64,000 bases of DNA from Hymenobacter sp. HSC-4F20 (GTDB lineage Bacteria; Bacteroidota; Bacteroidia; Cytophagales; Hymenobacteraceae), in assembly GCF_019599275.1 (NCBI RefSeq), contig NZ_JAHZTD010000004.1:62001-126000 (forward strand), read 5' to 3'. The notes beneath the pieces were generated by a model. It was given only the letters and a program-made list of their open reading frames with translations. It had not been told where the DNA came from and did not search any database. The position numbers and the translations under genes were made by a program. Of the stretch, positions 33,530-44,962 are shown piece by piece. Positions within the stretch are counted from its first letter, which is position 1. Every line of letters starts with the position of its first letter.

Positions 33530-33883
33530 CTACTTCACATCTACCCGCAAGCCCAGGTAGGCGAGGCGGCCAATCTGGGGCCCACCGAATACCTGCACGT
33601 TGTTGGCGTTGAAGGCGTAGGATACGCCCGCCTGGAAGGTACTGCCCAACTTCGGCACAGCGTAGCCCAGGTAGGCATCGGTGGTGCTGTAGTCGCGGAT
33701 GGTACCCACGGCGAAGGGCATTTCCTGCAGGTGGCCTTGCACCCAGCGGTAGGTTACGGAGTAGCTCAGGTTGCCGGCCTGGCCGTTGGCGCCTATGTTG
33801 TACTTGTGCTTGGGGGTGTTGAAGTAGGTGTGGAAGCCGTCGGGCAAGTAAAAGGGTGACAAACCTACCACTGCGCTACGCAC
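33530..33883 (-). pseudogene. C-terminal remnant of a TonB-dependent receptor
   Basis: Only about 117 codons remain of what is normally a barrel protein of 800-1000 residues. The piece matches the last strands of Bacteroidetes receptors: 'LSPFYLPDGFHTYFNTPKHK', 'LSYSVTYRWVQGHLQEMPF' and 'YSTTDAYLGYAVPKLGST', ending 'VFGGPQIGRLAYLGLRVDVK'. The frame runs only about ten codons further upstream before a TGA near 33918, and there is no signal peptide, plug or TonB box. The first possible start is a GTG at 33883. It is most likely a deletion scar, not a functional protein. Confidence 0.8.
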
Positions 33884-34534
33884 TACTGTGGAGCTTTTCG
33901 CTGAACCGCGTATTCTTCAGTATCAACGGCCAGCCTGGCAAAGCCAGTGCTACCAGATAGTGCCCCAGAGAAAAAATATTCCGATAATGGGATAATCGTT
34001 CAGGCTTGGTTTGCGCCCGCTGGGTAGGCATTATGGGGTAGGCTGCTGCCTCTTTGCCGGCCGGCAATTTGGCCACGAGGGGAAGTTAGTACCGTATATC
34101 GGACGGACCGTAGAGAAAAAGACAATCCTCATCGCCCAGCAGATACCCGCCGTACTTCAGGGTGGGTAGTACGGTGCGCGCTACCGTGCTGGTAGCCGGG
34201 GGGCTAGCTGAGTGGTACGTACTTTTGGGCCGCGTGTGGGAATGAGTAGGTACGAAGCGTACCCAACGCCGCGCGGGTGCCCGGTGGTGGCAACGGGGGG
34301 AGCAAGACATGAGAAGAGCGGAAAGCCAGCGCGAAAGGCTGGTCAGTTGGGCCAAGAAAATCGTTTAATAGTCCAAATAAAGAGCGGGGTCAGCGTCTAT
34401 GCTGGGTATTCCGTTCAACTACTACCTGCTGCCAGTTCAACCAATTCCTTTTGCCGGTCAATCGATGCCAACGGAATCGGTTACTTTCGCTGCTTGCTCT
34501 GCTGTTTTCTCACCGCCTTTCCTCGCGCGCCCCT
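33884..34534. other. 650-base gap upstream of kmo, with an orphan promoter motif
   Basis: No convincing gene. Short frames on - (for example 34086-34355) lack family features. An exact -7 motif TACTTTTG on + at 34220-34227 lies about 308 bases upstream of kmo and could start a long-leader transcript. The gap also holds the edge of the receptor deletion. It is somewhat less GC-rich than the flanking genes in its last 250 bases. Confidence 0.4.
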
Positions 34535-35914
34535 ATGGCCACTGCTGCTGCTGCTCTCATTTCTGAATCCGAAACGCTTACTGTCATGGGAGGCGGGCTA
34601 GTAGGGTCCCTGCTAGCGCTGTACCTGGCCCGGCACGGCCATTCCGTTGAGATGTTCGAGCGCCGCCCCGACATCCGGCAGGCCGGTCCGGTGGAGGCCC
34701 GCTCTATCAATCTGGCGTTGTCGGACCGCGGCTGGCGAGCCCTGGAAGGAGTCGGTATTGCCGATTCCGTGCGCGACGTAGCCATTGCCATGCACGGCCG
34801 CATGATGCACGACGCGCAGGGCCAACTGACCTACCAAGCCTACGGGCAGGCGGGGCAGTCCATCTATTCCGTGTCACGGGCTGGCCTCAACCGGCGGATG
34901 CTGGATCTGGTGGAACAAAGCTCCCGGATTCGGGTAGCATTCAACCAGCACTGCCAGCGCGTACACCTGCGTGAGCAAACGGTGGAAGTGCTGGATACCG
35001 AATCGGGCCAGGTGCGCACCGTGCCGTTTCAGCGCCTGTTTGGGGTCGATGGCGCCTACTCGGCTGTGCGTGGGGCCCTGCAGCGCACTGACCGGTTCAA
35101 CTATTCTCAGCACTACCTCAACTATGGGTACAAAGAGCTGACCATTGCGGCGGCCCCCGGCGGGCAATGGGCCCTGGAGAAACACGCCCTGCACATCTGG
35201 CCCCGGGGCCAGTACATGATGATTGCCCTGCCCAACCTCGACGGCTCGTTTAACTGCACCTTATTCTTCCCCTTCGAAGGCCCCGTATCATTCGAGGCCC
35301 TGCAGACCCCAGCGCAGGTACGGGCTTTCTTCGAGGAAGTATTCCCGGATGCCGTGCCCCTGATGCCCGAGCTGGAAACCGAGTTTTTCGAGAACCCCAC
35401 CAGCTCCCTGGTTACGGTGCGCTGCTACCCCTGGACCTATCAGGATGCGGTGCTGCTGCTCGGCGACGCGGCCCACGCTATTGTGCCATTTTACGGACAG
35501 GGCATGAACGCGGGCTTCGAGGACTGCACCGTCCTCCACGAGCTGCTCACCCGCCACGGCCACGACTGGACGGCCATCTTTCAGGAGTTTCAGCGGGTGC
35601 GCAAGCCTAACGCGGATGCCATGGCCGATCTGGCGGTGTACAACTTCGAGGAAATGCGCGACCGGGTGGCTGACCCCCGGTTTCTGCTCCAGAAGAAAAT
35701 CGAAAGTAAAATCTCGGCTCAGTACCCCGATAAGTGGCTACCTCTGTACTCCCAGGTAACGTTTTCGCACTTGCCCTACGCCGAGGCCTGGGCCAACGGG
35801 CAGCAGCAGGACCAGATTATGCAGCGCCTGATGCCGCATATTCATTCCGAAGCCGACTATCAGCTCCCGAAAGTGCAACGGCTGGTGGCCGAGGAGATGG
35901 CCCGCCGCGCTTGA
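34535..35914 (+). CDS. kmo: Kynurenine 3-monooxygenase
   Basis: Encodes 459 aa, an FAD-dependent aromatic hydroxylase (NADPH) that converts kynurenine to 3-hydroxykynurenine. Seen: the dinucleotide fold 'VMGGGLVGSLLALYLARHGH', 'RSINLALSDRGWRALEGVGI' (KMO-specific), 'SVSRAGLNRRMLDLVEQ', the second FAD motif 'LLLGDAAHAIVPFYGQGMNA' and 'GFEDCTVLHELL'. The C-terminal region ('YSQVTFSHLPYAEAW') replaces the membrane anchor of the eukaryotic enzyme. The start at 34535 places the FAD motif near residue 19; the longer frame (34451) adds unlikely residues. It is monocistronic, downstream of a 650-base gap. Confidence 0.95.
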   Translation: MATAAAALISESETLTVMGGGLVGSLLALYLARHGHSVEMFERRPDIRQAGPVEARSINLALSDRGWRALEGVGIADSVRDVAIAMHGRMMHDAQGQLTYQAYGQAGQSIYSVSRAGLNRRMLDLVEQSSRIRVAFNQHCQRVHLREQTVEVLDTESGQVRTVPFQRLFGVDGAYSAVRGALQRTDRFNYSQHYLNYGYKELTIAAAPGGQWALEKHALHIWPRGQYMMIALPNLDGSFNCTLFFPFEGPVSFEALQTPAQVRAFFEEVFPDAVPLMPELETEFFENPTSSLVTVRCYPWTYQDAVLLLGDAAHAIVPFYGQGMNAGFEDCTVLHELLTRHGHDWTAIFQEFQRVRKPNADAMADLAVYNFEEMRDRVADPRFLLQKKIESKISAQYPDKWLPLYSQVTFSHLPYAEAWANGQQQDQIMQRLMPHIHSEADYQLPKVQRLVAEEMARRA

Positions 35915-36233
35915 GTAGGACCATTTTGTAGCTTTTGGGAGAGTTCCGAAGCTATTCGGTGGGAAAAGAGCTGTCCTAAAATGAGAAAAGCTATGGGTAC
36001 CCCGAGCGGAGGTAGCTCGAAAAGCAAAGCGCCCGGCGTGCGCCCGGTTTGGTAACCCGCGGTTTGTCCAAAAACGGGACAATAGGTTTTGTACAATATA
36101 ATTAACTTGATTACCTACCATAAGTACAGTAGCTTAGCTACTCGGTAAGCCGCCAAATTCCTTGTTCAGTAGGTAGATAGTTGCCATTCTGGCGGGGCTG
36201 CGGCTCACGTTCTTCTTTCTTTCCCCGCTCTGT
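35915..36233. other. 319-base intergenic region between kmo and the LytTR regulator
   Basis: AT-richer than its surroundings and gene-free. A TTTG at 36063-36066 and an imperfect -7 element (TAGGTTTTG, 36083-36091) face the response-regulator gene with a 16-base spacer, shorter than consensus. Probably the regulator's promoter region. Confidence 0.4.
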
Positions 36234-36968
36234 ATGGCTACTGCCCCTGTTCTGACTTGTGCTATCATTGATGACGAAGAAATCAATCGGCTGACGCTGG
36301 AACACTATATTTCCCTCACGGACTCTCTGCAATTGGTGACCTCTCTGGACGATGCCCTCCAGGGGCTGAACTACTTCCGAGCCGGTAACCGGGTAGATGT
36401 GTTGTTCCTGGATGTGCAGATGCCCCAGCTCAACGGGCTGGACCTGCTGCGCGTACTCTCCGATCCGCCCATCGTTATCCTGACCACGGCTCACGAGGAT
36501 TTTGCCGTCGATGCCTTCGACCTGCGCGTGACCGACTACCTGGTGAAGCCTTTTGACTACGCGCGCTTCAGCCGGGCGGTGCAGCGGGCCTTGCAGCAGC
36601 ACACGGCTCCCGTAGCCGCGGCTGCCGGGCCGGCTGCGGCCCCCGCTCCACCGGATAACGACTTGTTTGTCAAGGTAAACAACAAGATGGTGCGCATCAA
36701 CTTCGATGAGGTGCTCTACATCGAAGCGTTGTCGGACTACGTTATCATCGTTACCGATAAGCAGAAGTACATCGTGTATACCACCATGAAGGCCCTGGAC
36801 GCGCGCCTGCCCTTCGACCACTTCGTGCGCGTGCACCGTTCCTACATCCTGAACATGCGCCGCATTGAGGCCATTGAGGACGGTGCCGCCGTAGTACCTG
36901 GCGGCCACCACGTGCCCATCGGCAAATCGTACCAAGAGGCCTTTTTTCGCAAGCTGAACCGTATTTAG
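36234..36968 (+). CDS. LytTR-family response regulator
   Basis: Encodes 244 aa. The receiver domain (residues about 8-125) has acidic pocket 'IIDDEE', phospho-acceptor Asp60 ('VLFLDVQMP'), Thr85 ('LTTAHED') and Lys105 ('YLVKPFDY'). An Ala/Pro linker leads to a LytTR DNA-binding domain ('FVKVNNKMVRINFDEVLYIE', 'FVRVHRSYILNMRRIEAIED', 'VPIGKSYQEAFFRKL'). Such regulators usually pair with LytS/YehU-type kinases; no such kinase is adjacent. The convergent hybrid kinase at 37055 is a possible but unproven partner. Targets are unknown. Confidence 0.92.
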   Translation: MATAPVLTCAIIDDEEINRLTLEHYISLTDSLQLVTSLDDALQGLNYFRAGNRVDVLFLDVQMPQLNGLDLLRVLSDPPIVILTTAHEDFAVDAFDLRVTDYLVKPFDYARFSRAVQRALQQHTAPVAAAAGPAAAPAPPDNDLFVKVNNKMVRINFDEVLYIEALSDYVIIVTDKQKYIVYTTMKALDARLPFDHFVRVHRSYILNMRRIEAIEDGAAVVPGGHHVPIGKSYQEAFFRKLNRI

Positions 36969-36986
36969 GTACTTGGCTCCCACGCT

Positions 36987-37042
36987 ACGCGCCTGCCTAA
37001 CATCTTGCTTCCTAGTCTAGGCAAGGTGTTGGGCAGGCGCGT
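36987..37042. terminator. Long inverted repeat between convergent signalling genes
   Basis: A 22-bp stem with two G-U pairs (36987-37008 with 37021-37042) and a 12-nt loop, between the response regulator and the hybrid kinase. Confidence 0.75.
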
Positions 37043-37054
37043 GGCGTAGAAGCG

Positions 37055-40657
<3,603 letters not shown>

Positions 40658-40769
40658 AAAGCGGCAAAGTCAGAGCGAGTTGTAAAAGAACTACCTATCT
40701 GGCTGACAAGAGAGTACAGCCAACCGGCGGGAGTGCGGGTTGGTATAGGAAAGATAGGTAGGAATCGGG

Positions 40770-41399
40770 CTAGCTCAAGGCTACGCCGGCGCTCAATCCC
40801 AGCACCAGGCCTGCGCCCAGGGCCAGCCCAGCCCATACCTGCCCCGAGGTGTGTGCGTTCAGAGCTAGCCGGGCGCTACCCACGGCTCCAGCCAGCACAA
40901 TTGTGCCCGCCAGCCACCACACGGTTTCCGGCTCAGCTTTCTGGCCCAGGTGCAACACGGCCAGCAGCCCCACGGCCCCGCCCATGCCCACGCCGTGAGC
41001 CGAAATTTTCCAGCGCAGGGTAATCAGAAAAGTAAGCCCCACGGCCAGCGTCATGCCGGTCATCATCTGCGGGAGCAACGGATCAAACAGCCCGGGGCGG
41101 CGCAACAGCCACGCTGCTGCCCCAAAGCTGACGGCGGCCAGTAGCAAAGGCCAGGCTCGTTGCTGGCGCAGCGGCATTTCCAACGAATCAACCACGCCAA
41201 ACTTCAGGAGCACAATGGAGCCCAGGGTTGGCAGTATAAATGTGAAGCCCCCTACTACGGCCAGCACCAGCCACCGGTCGGGTGTGGGAGGAAGTACTAC
41301 CACGCCAGGCAGCTGGTAGCACACCAGATAAAACAAATAAAATGGCACCAGCAGCGGATGGAATAGCGCTGAAAGGGCCATGGCGGGGCCACGCGTCAC
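40770..41399 (-). CDS. PAP2-like membrane protein
   Basis: Encodes 209 aa with about six hydrophobic helices. Two motifs resemble the phosphatase signatures of the PAP2 superfamily: 'WKISAHGVGMGGAVG' (SxH) and 'SARLALNAHTSGQVWAGLAL' (SR...H). The upstream lysine/arginine motif is not obvious, so activity is uncertain. Known relatives dephosphorylate lipid phosphates such as undecaprenyl pyrophosphate. An internal ATG six codons in ('MALSALFHPLLVPF') is an alternative start. It lies downstream of rpoN on the same strand, separated from it by a terminator. Confidence 0.7.
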   Translation of the reverse strand: MTRGPAMALSALFHPLLVPFYLFYLVCYQLPGVVVLPPTPDRWLVLAVVGGFTFILPTLGSIVLLKFGVVDSLEMPLRQQRAWPLLLAAVSFGAAAWLLRRPGLFDPLLPQMMTGMTLAVGLTFLITLRWKISAHGVGMGGAVGLLAVLHLGQKAEPETVWWLAGTIVLAGAVGSARLALNAHTSGQVWAGLALGAGLVLGLSAGVALS

Positions 41400-41476
41400 G
41401 AGTAAGCTTAAGAAAAGAGCAGGAGCAAAACGAAGGTATGGCAGCCCTGGGGTGGCAGGGGGCAGCTGCTGCTACT

Positions 41477-41540
41477 CCCCCGTAAAACCAGCAGAGCCCC
41501 CGAAGCTACGCTACGGGAGGCTCTGCTGGTTTTACGGGGG
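41477..41540 (-). terminator. 22-bp perfect hairpin after rpoN
   Basis: 41477-41498 is exactly complementary to 41519-41540 (20-nt loop). It starts 10 bases past the rpoN stop and insulates it from the PAP2-like gene. Confidence 0.8.
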
Positions 41541-41550
41541 GCTGACAAGC

Positions 41551-43146
41551 TTATAACTCCTTTCGTAGGCGGGCTACCGGAATGTTGAGCTGCTCCCGGT
41601 ATTTGGCCACTGTGCGGCGGGCAATGTTGTAGCCGCGGGCGTTGAGCATCTTCTCCAGCTTGTCATCGGAAAGCGGCTTATTTTTCTGCTCTCCCTCAAT
41701 AATTTCCTTTAGAATGTGCTTTACCTCCCGGCTGGAGGCATCCTCGCCCGAGTCGGTGGCAATGCCCTCCGAGAAAAAGTACTTGAGCGGATAAATACCG
41801 AACTCCGTCTGCACCGATTTCGAGTTAGCTACCCGGCTGACGGTACTGATATCCATGCCGATTTCCTGGGCAATGTCCTTCAGAATCATGGGCCGCAGCT
41901 TGCTTTCGTCGCCCTCCTGGAAAAACTCGCTCTGGTAGCGGACAATAGCATCCATGGTGCGCAGCAGCGTGTTCTGCCGCTGCCGGATGGCATCAATAAA
42001 CCACTTGGCCGAGTCCAGCTTCTGCTTCACGAAGGTCACGGCTTCCTTCATCTTTTTGTCTTTCTTCGAAGCCTTATCGTAGGCCCGGAACATTTCCGTG
42101 TAAGCCGGTGATACCCGCAGGTCCGGGGCGTTGCGCGAATTCAGGGTGAGGTTGAACTGGCCGTTGTCGTGGGTCAGAATAAAGTCCGGCACGATGTACT
42201 GCACCTTGCCCATGCCCACCGGTCCCGTGCCGCCGGGCTTAGGATTGAGCTTGAGGATCAGGGCAATAGCTTCTTTTAGCTCGTCGTCCTCCAGGTCCAG
42301 CTTCTGCTGAATACGGGGGTAGTGCTTCTTGGTAAATTCGTCGAAGGTTTCGGTCAGGATCTGCTCGGCGTGCTCGGTGGCCTCATCCTGGGGGCGGCGC
42401 TCCAGCTGCAGCAACAGGCACTCCTGCAGGTCGCGGGCCCCAATTCCGGGCGGGTCAAAGCTTTGAATGACGTGCAGCACGCCTTCAATCTCGGCCACCG
42501 ATGCCTCAATGTTCTGCGAAAACGCCAGGTCGTTGGCAATGGCCGACAGGTCGCGGCGAATGTAGCCGTCCCCGTCAATAGAGCCAATCAGCTGGCGGCC
42601 AATGGCTTCCTGTTTTTCGTCGAGGCTGGCGAAGCCCAGCTGGTCGAGCAGGTTGTCCATCAGCGAGCCGCTGGTATCGGCCAGGGGCATTTCCCGGTCG
42701 TCCTCTTCCTCGCCGGGCCCGTCGCCCTGCATTTTATAGCCCGCTATTTCGTCGTCGTGGAGGTAGTCGCTCAAATCCAGGTCGTCACTTTCCGACGAGG
42801 ATTCCTTGCTGTCGGCGGGCTCTTCCTTGGTGGGTAGCTCTATTTCGGGCTGCTCCTCGCTCTGGCCGGTATCGAAGTCCTCATCAAGGGTATTATCCGG
42901 GTTGTCAAACTCCGCGTCGGGGTCGTTGTCGAAGTCCTCGTCGCCGTCGTCGCCGGAGTCCTCGTCGCGGTCCTGCTCAAACTCGTCCTCGGGCTCGTCG
43001 CCTTCCTCCAGGGCCGGGTTTACTTCCAACTCTTCCTTAATGCGCGCCTCCAGCTCTGCCGTCGGAATTTGCAGCAGCTTAATAAATTGAATCTGTTGGG
43101 GCGACAGCTTCTGCGAGAGAAGCTGTTTCATGTCCAGTCGTTGCAT
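41551..43146 (-). CDS. rpoN: RNA polymerase sigma-54 factor
   Basis: Encodes 531 aa. Region I: 'QLLSQKLSPQQIQFIKLLQI' and 'LEARIKEELEVNPALEEG', the Gln/Leu-rich activator-interaction segment. Region II is unusually long and acidic (about residues 47-165, with runs such as 'DEDSGDDGDEDFDNDPD'). The core-binding domain follows ('LGFASLDEKQEAIGRQLIGS', 'SFDPPGIGARDLQECLLLQL'), then the HTH ('AQEIGMDISTVSRVANSKSV'). The C-terminal RpoN box is 'ARRTVAKYREQLNIP'. Sigma-54 needs AAA+ activators to open -24/-12 promoters; none is encoded here. An exact -7 motif TATATTTG (-) lies 49 bases upstream. Confidence 0.96.
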   Translation of the reverse strand: MQRLDMKQLLSQKLSPQQIQFIKLLQIPTAELEARIKEELEVNPALEEGDEPEDEFEQDRDEDSGDDGDEDFDNDPDAEFDNPDNTLDEDFDTGQSEEQPEIELPTKEEPADSKESSSESDDLDLSDYLHDDEIAGYKMQGDGPGEEEDDREMPLADTSGSLMDNLLDQLGFASLDEKQEAIGRQLIGSIDGDGYIRRDLSAIANDLAFSQNIEASVAEIEGVLHVIQSFDPPGIGARDLQECLLLQLERRPQDEATEHAEQILTETFDEFTKKHYPRIQQKLDLEDDELKEAIALILKLNPKPGGTGPVGMGKVQYIVPDFILTHDNGQFNLTLNSRNAPDLRVSPAYTEMFRAYDKASKKDKKMKEAVTFVKQKLDSAKWFIDAIRQRQNTLLRTMDAIVRYQSEFFQEGDESKLRPMILKDIAQEIGMDISTVSRVANSKSVQTEFGIYPLKYFFSEGIATDSGEDASSREVKHILKEIIEGEQKNKPLSDDKLEKMLNARGYNIARRTVAKYREQLNIPVARLRKEL

Positions 43147-43195
43147 ACTCTAAAAACGCGTACGCCCCGCCGGTTTGGTAACGGGGTGGTTAGGC

Positions 43196-43203
43196 CAAAT
43201 ATA
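43196..43203 (-). promoter_or_regulatory. -7 motif TATATTTG upstream of rpoN
   Basis: Exact TAnnTTTG match on the - strand, 49 bases before the rpoN ATG. There is no clear TTG at 19 bases upstream. Confidence 0.5.
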
Positions 43204-43402
43204 GACCTTTCTGTACTGGAGTTGAGGGGAAAATGTTGGGAGTTGCTCCGCCCGTCCTGGCGTCTTACTGCTGAGGAGCAACCGGCAGTACGAGTCCGGA
43301 AATCCTGCCCTGCCTACCCCAGTCAGGGCCTTCGGTACCCGGGCTGAGGCAGGGGCCGGCCAAGCGACGGCGGTAGGGTAAGGCCGCAGCCCTCAAAACC
43401 TC

Positions 43403-43410
43403 TACCTTTG
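43403..43410 (+). promoter_or_regulatory. -7 motif TACCTTTG upstream of asnS
   Basis: Exact TAnnTTTG match 40 bases before the asnS ATG. Confidence 0.5.
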
Positions 43411-43450
43411 CGCTTCTTAACGATTTACTTTTCAGAAGAACAACCTCCCG

Positions 43451-44857
43451 ATGTCCGACCTCCGAAAAACCAGCGTGCAGGACCTGCTCCGCAGCACTGA
43501 GCTGGACCGCGAAGTGCTGGTGAAAGGCTGGGTGCGCACCCGCCGCGGCAACAAGTACGTGCAGTTTATTGCCGTGAATGACGGCTCCGGCTTTAATTCC
43601 ATTCAGGTAGTTGCCAACGCTGAGCAGTTTCCGGAGGAGAAGTTGAAGGCGGACGGGGTGGAAAACGGCGCCGCCGTGCAAGTGCGCGGCCAGCTGGTAG
43701 CCTCCCAGGGCAAAGGGCAGTCGGTGGAAATTCAGGCCACCGAAATTACCGTGTACGGCTCGGCCGACCCGGCTACCTACCCCCTGCAAAAGAAAGGGCA
43801 CTCCCTGGAGTTTCTGCGCGAAATTGCCCACCTGCGCCCGCGCACCAATACCTTCGGGGCAGTGCTGCGCATCCGGCATGCCATGGCTTTTGCCGTGCAC
43901 CAGTTCTTCAACGACCGGGGCTTCTACTACGTGCACACGCCCATCATCACGGGTTCCGACGCTGAGGGTGCGGGGCAGATGTTCCGGGTAACCACGCTGC
44001 CCGACCAGAACCCGCCCCTGACCGAGGATAAGTCGACGGTGGACTACAAGCAGGATTTCTTCGGCAAGCAAACCAACCTAACGGTATCGGGGCAGCTGGA
44101 AGGCGAAATAGCCGCCATGGCCCTGGGTAAGGTGTATACCTTTGGCCCCACGTTTCGGGCCGAAAACTCCAACACGGCCCGTCACCTGGCCGAGTTCTGG
44201 ATGATTGAGCCCGAGGTAGCCTTCAACGACTTGCAGGACAACATGGACCTGGCCGAGGACTTCCTCCGCTACTTGGTGCGCTATGCCCTCGATAATTGCC
44301 AGGACGACCTCCGCTTCCTCAACGACCAGTACGACAAGGAGCTTTTGAGCCGCCTGCAATTTGTAGTCGACAATGACTTTCAGCGCCTGAATTACACCGA
44401 GGCGGTGGAAATTCTGAAAGTGGCCAAGCAGAAGTTTGAGTTTCCCGTGGACTGGGGCACCGACTTGCAAAGTGAGCATGAGCGCTACCTCGTGGAAAAG
44501 CACTTCAAGAAGCCAGTTATCCTGACCAACTACCCCAAGGATATCAAGGCCTTCTACATGAAGCTCAACGACGACGATAAAACCGTACGGGCCATGGACG
44601 TGCTCTTCCCCGGCATCGGCGAAATTATCGGCGGCTCAGAGCGGGAGGAAAGCCTGGAGAAGCTCACCAAGCGCATGGCCGAAATGAACGTGCCCGAGCA
44701 TGAGCTGTGGTGGTACCTGGAGCTACGCAAGTACGGCACCGCCCCCCACTCGGGCTTTGGCCTGGGCTTTGAGCGCCTCATCCTGTTCGTGACCGGCATG
44801 GCCAACATCCGCGACGTAATTCCTTTCCCCCGCTTCCCCAAAAGCGCCGAGTTTTAA
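43451..44857 (+). CDS. asnS: Asparagine--tRNA ligase
   Basis: Encodes 468 aa, a class IIb synthetase. The N-terminal OB-fold anticodon domain has '[20 protein letters not shown]' and '[14 protein letters not shown]'. The catalytic domain has motif 1 near '[20 protein letters not shown]', motif 2 '[20 protein letters not shown]' and motif 3 '[20 protein letters not shown]', ending '[13 protein letters not shown]' as AsnRS does. The AsnRS-type '[10 protein letters not shown]' distinguishes it from AspRS. It charges tRNA-Asn directly, so the transamidation route is not needed for asparagine. It is divergent from rpoN and followed by a strong terminator. Confidence 0.97.
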   Translation: MSDLRKTSVQDLLRSTELDREVLVKGWVRTRRGNKYVQFIAVNDGSGFNSIQVVANAEQFPEEKLKADGVENGAAVQVRGQLVASQGKGQSVEIQATEITVYGSADPATYPLQKKGHSLEFLREIAHLRPRTNTFGAVLRIRHAMAFAVHQFFNDRGFYYVHTPIITGSDAEGAGQMFRVTTLPDQNPPLTEDKSTVDYKQDFFGKQTNLTVSGQLEGEIAAMALGKVYTFGPTFRAENSNTARHLAEFWMIEPEVAFNDLQDNMDLAEDFLRYLVRYALDNCQDDLRFLNDQYDKELLSRLQFVVDNDFQRLNYTEAVEILKVAKQKFEFPVDWGTDLQSEHERYLVEKHFKKPVILTNYPKDIKAFYMKLNDDDKTVRAMDVLFPGIGEIIGGSEREESLEKLTKRMAEMNVPEHELWWYLELRKYGTAPHSGFGLGFERLILFVTGMANIRDVIPFPRFPKSAEF

Positions 44858-44883
44858 CCAGAATCTGCTTGGCTTTCAAGCAC

Positions 44884-44914
44884 CAAGAGCGGCTCCTTCC
44901 CGGAGCCGCTCTTG
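44884..44914. terminator. Intrinsic terminator between asnS and the MBOAT gene
   Basis: A 13-bp perfect stem (44884-44896 with 44902-44914) and 5-nt loop, followed by a short T tract, between convergent genes. Confidence 0.8.
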
Positions 44915-44962
44915 CTTTATGCGGAGTCTGCACGCCCGGCTGACCTGGCAGCTAAGCTGGCT

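Larger units (their letters stand above)
43147..43450. other. 304-base divergent promoter region, rpoN/asnS
   Basis: Holds the rpoN -7 motif (43196-43203, -) and the asnS -7 motif (43403-43410, +), listed separately. GC-rich complementary segments between about 43308 and 43355 could fold. No gene is seen. Confidence 0.5.

Noticed and set aside
33876-34076. 66-codon frame on - overlapping the receptor remnant
   Set aside because: A different frame from the receptor piece, no domain, and within the deletion-scar area.
34086-34355. 89-codon frame on - in the gap before kmo
   Set aside because: Arg/Ser/His/Pro-rich start typical of spurious frames. The last 25 residues look slightly protein-like but match nothing, and the frame does not join the receptor remnant.
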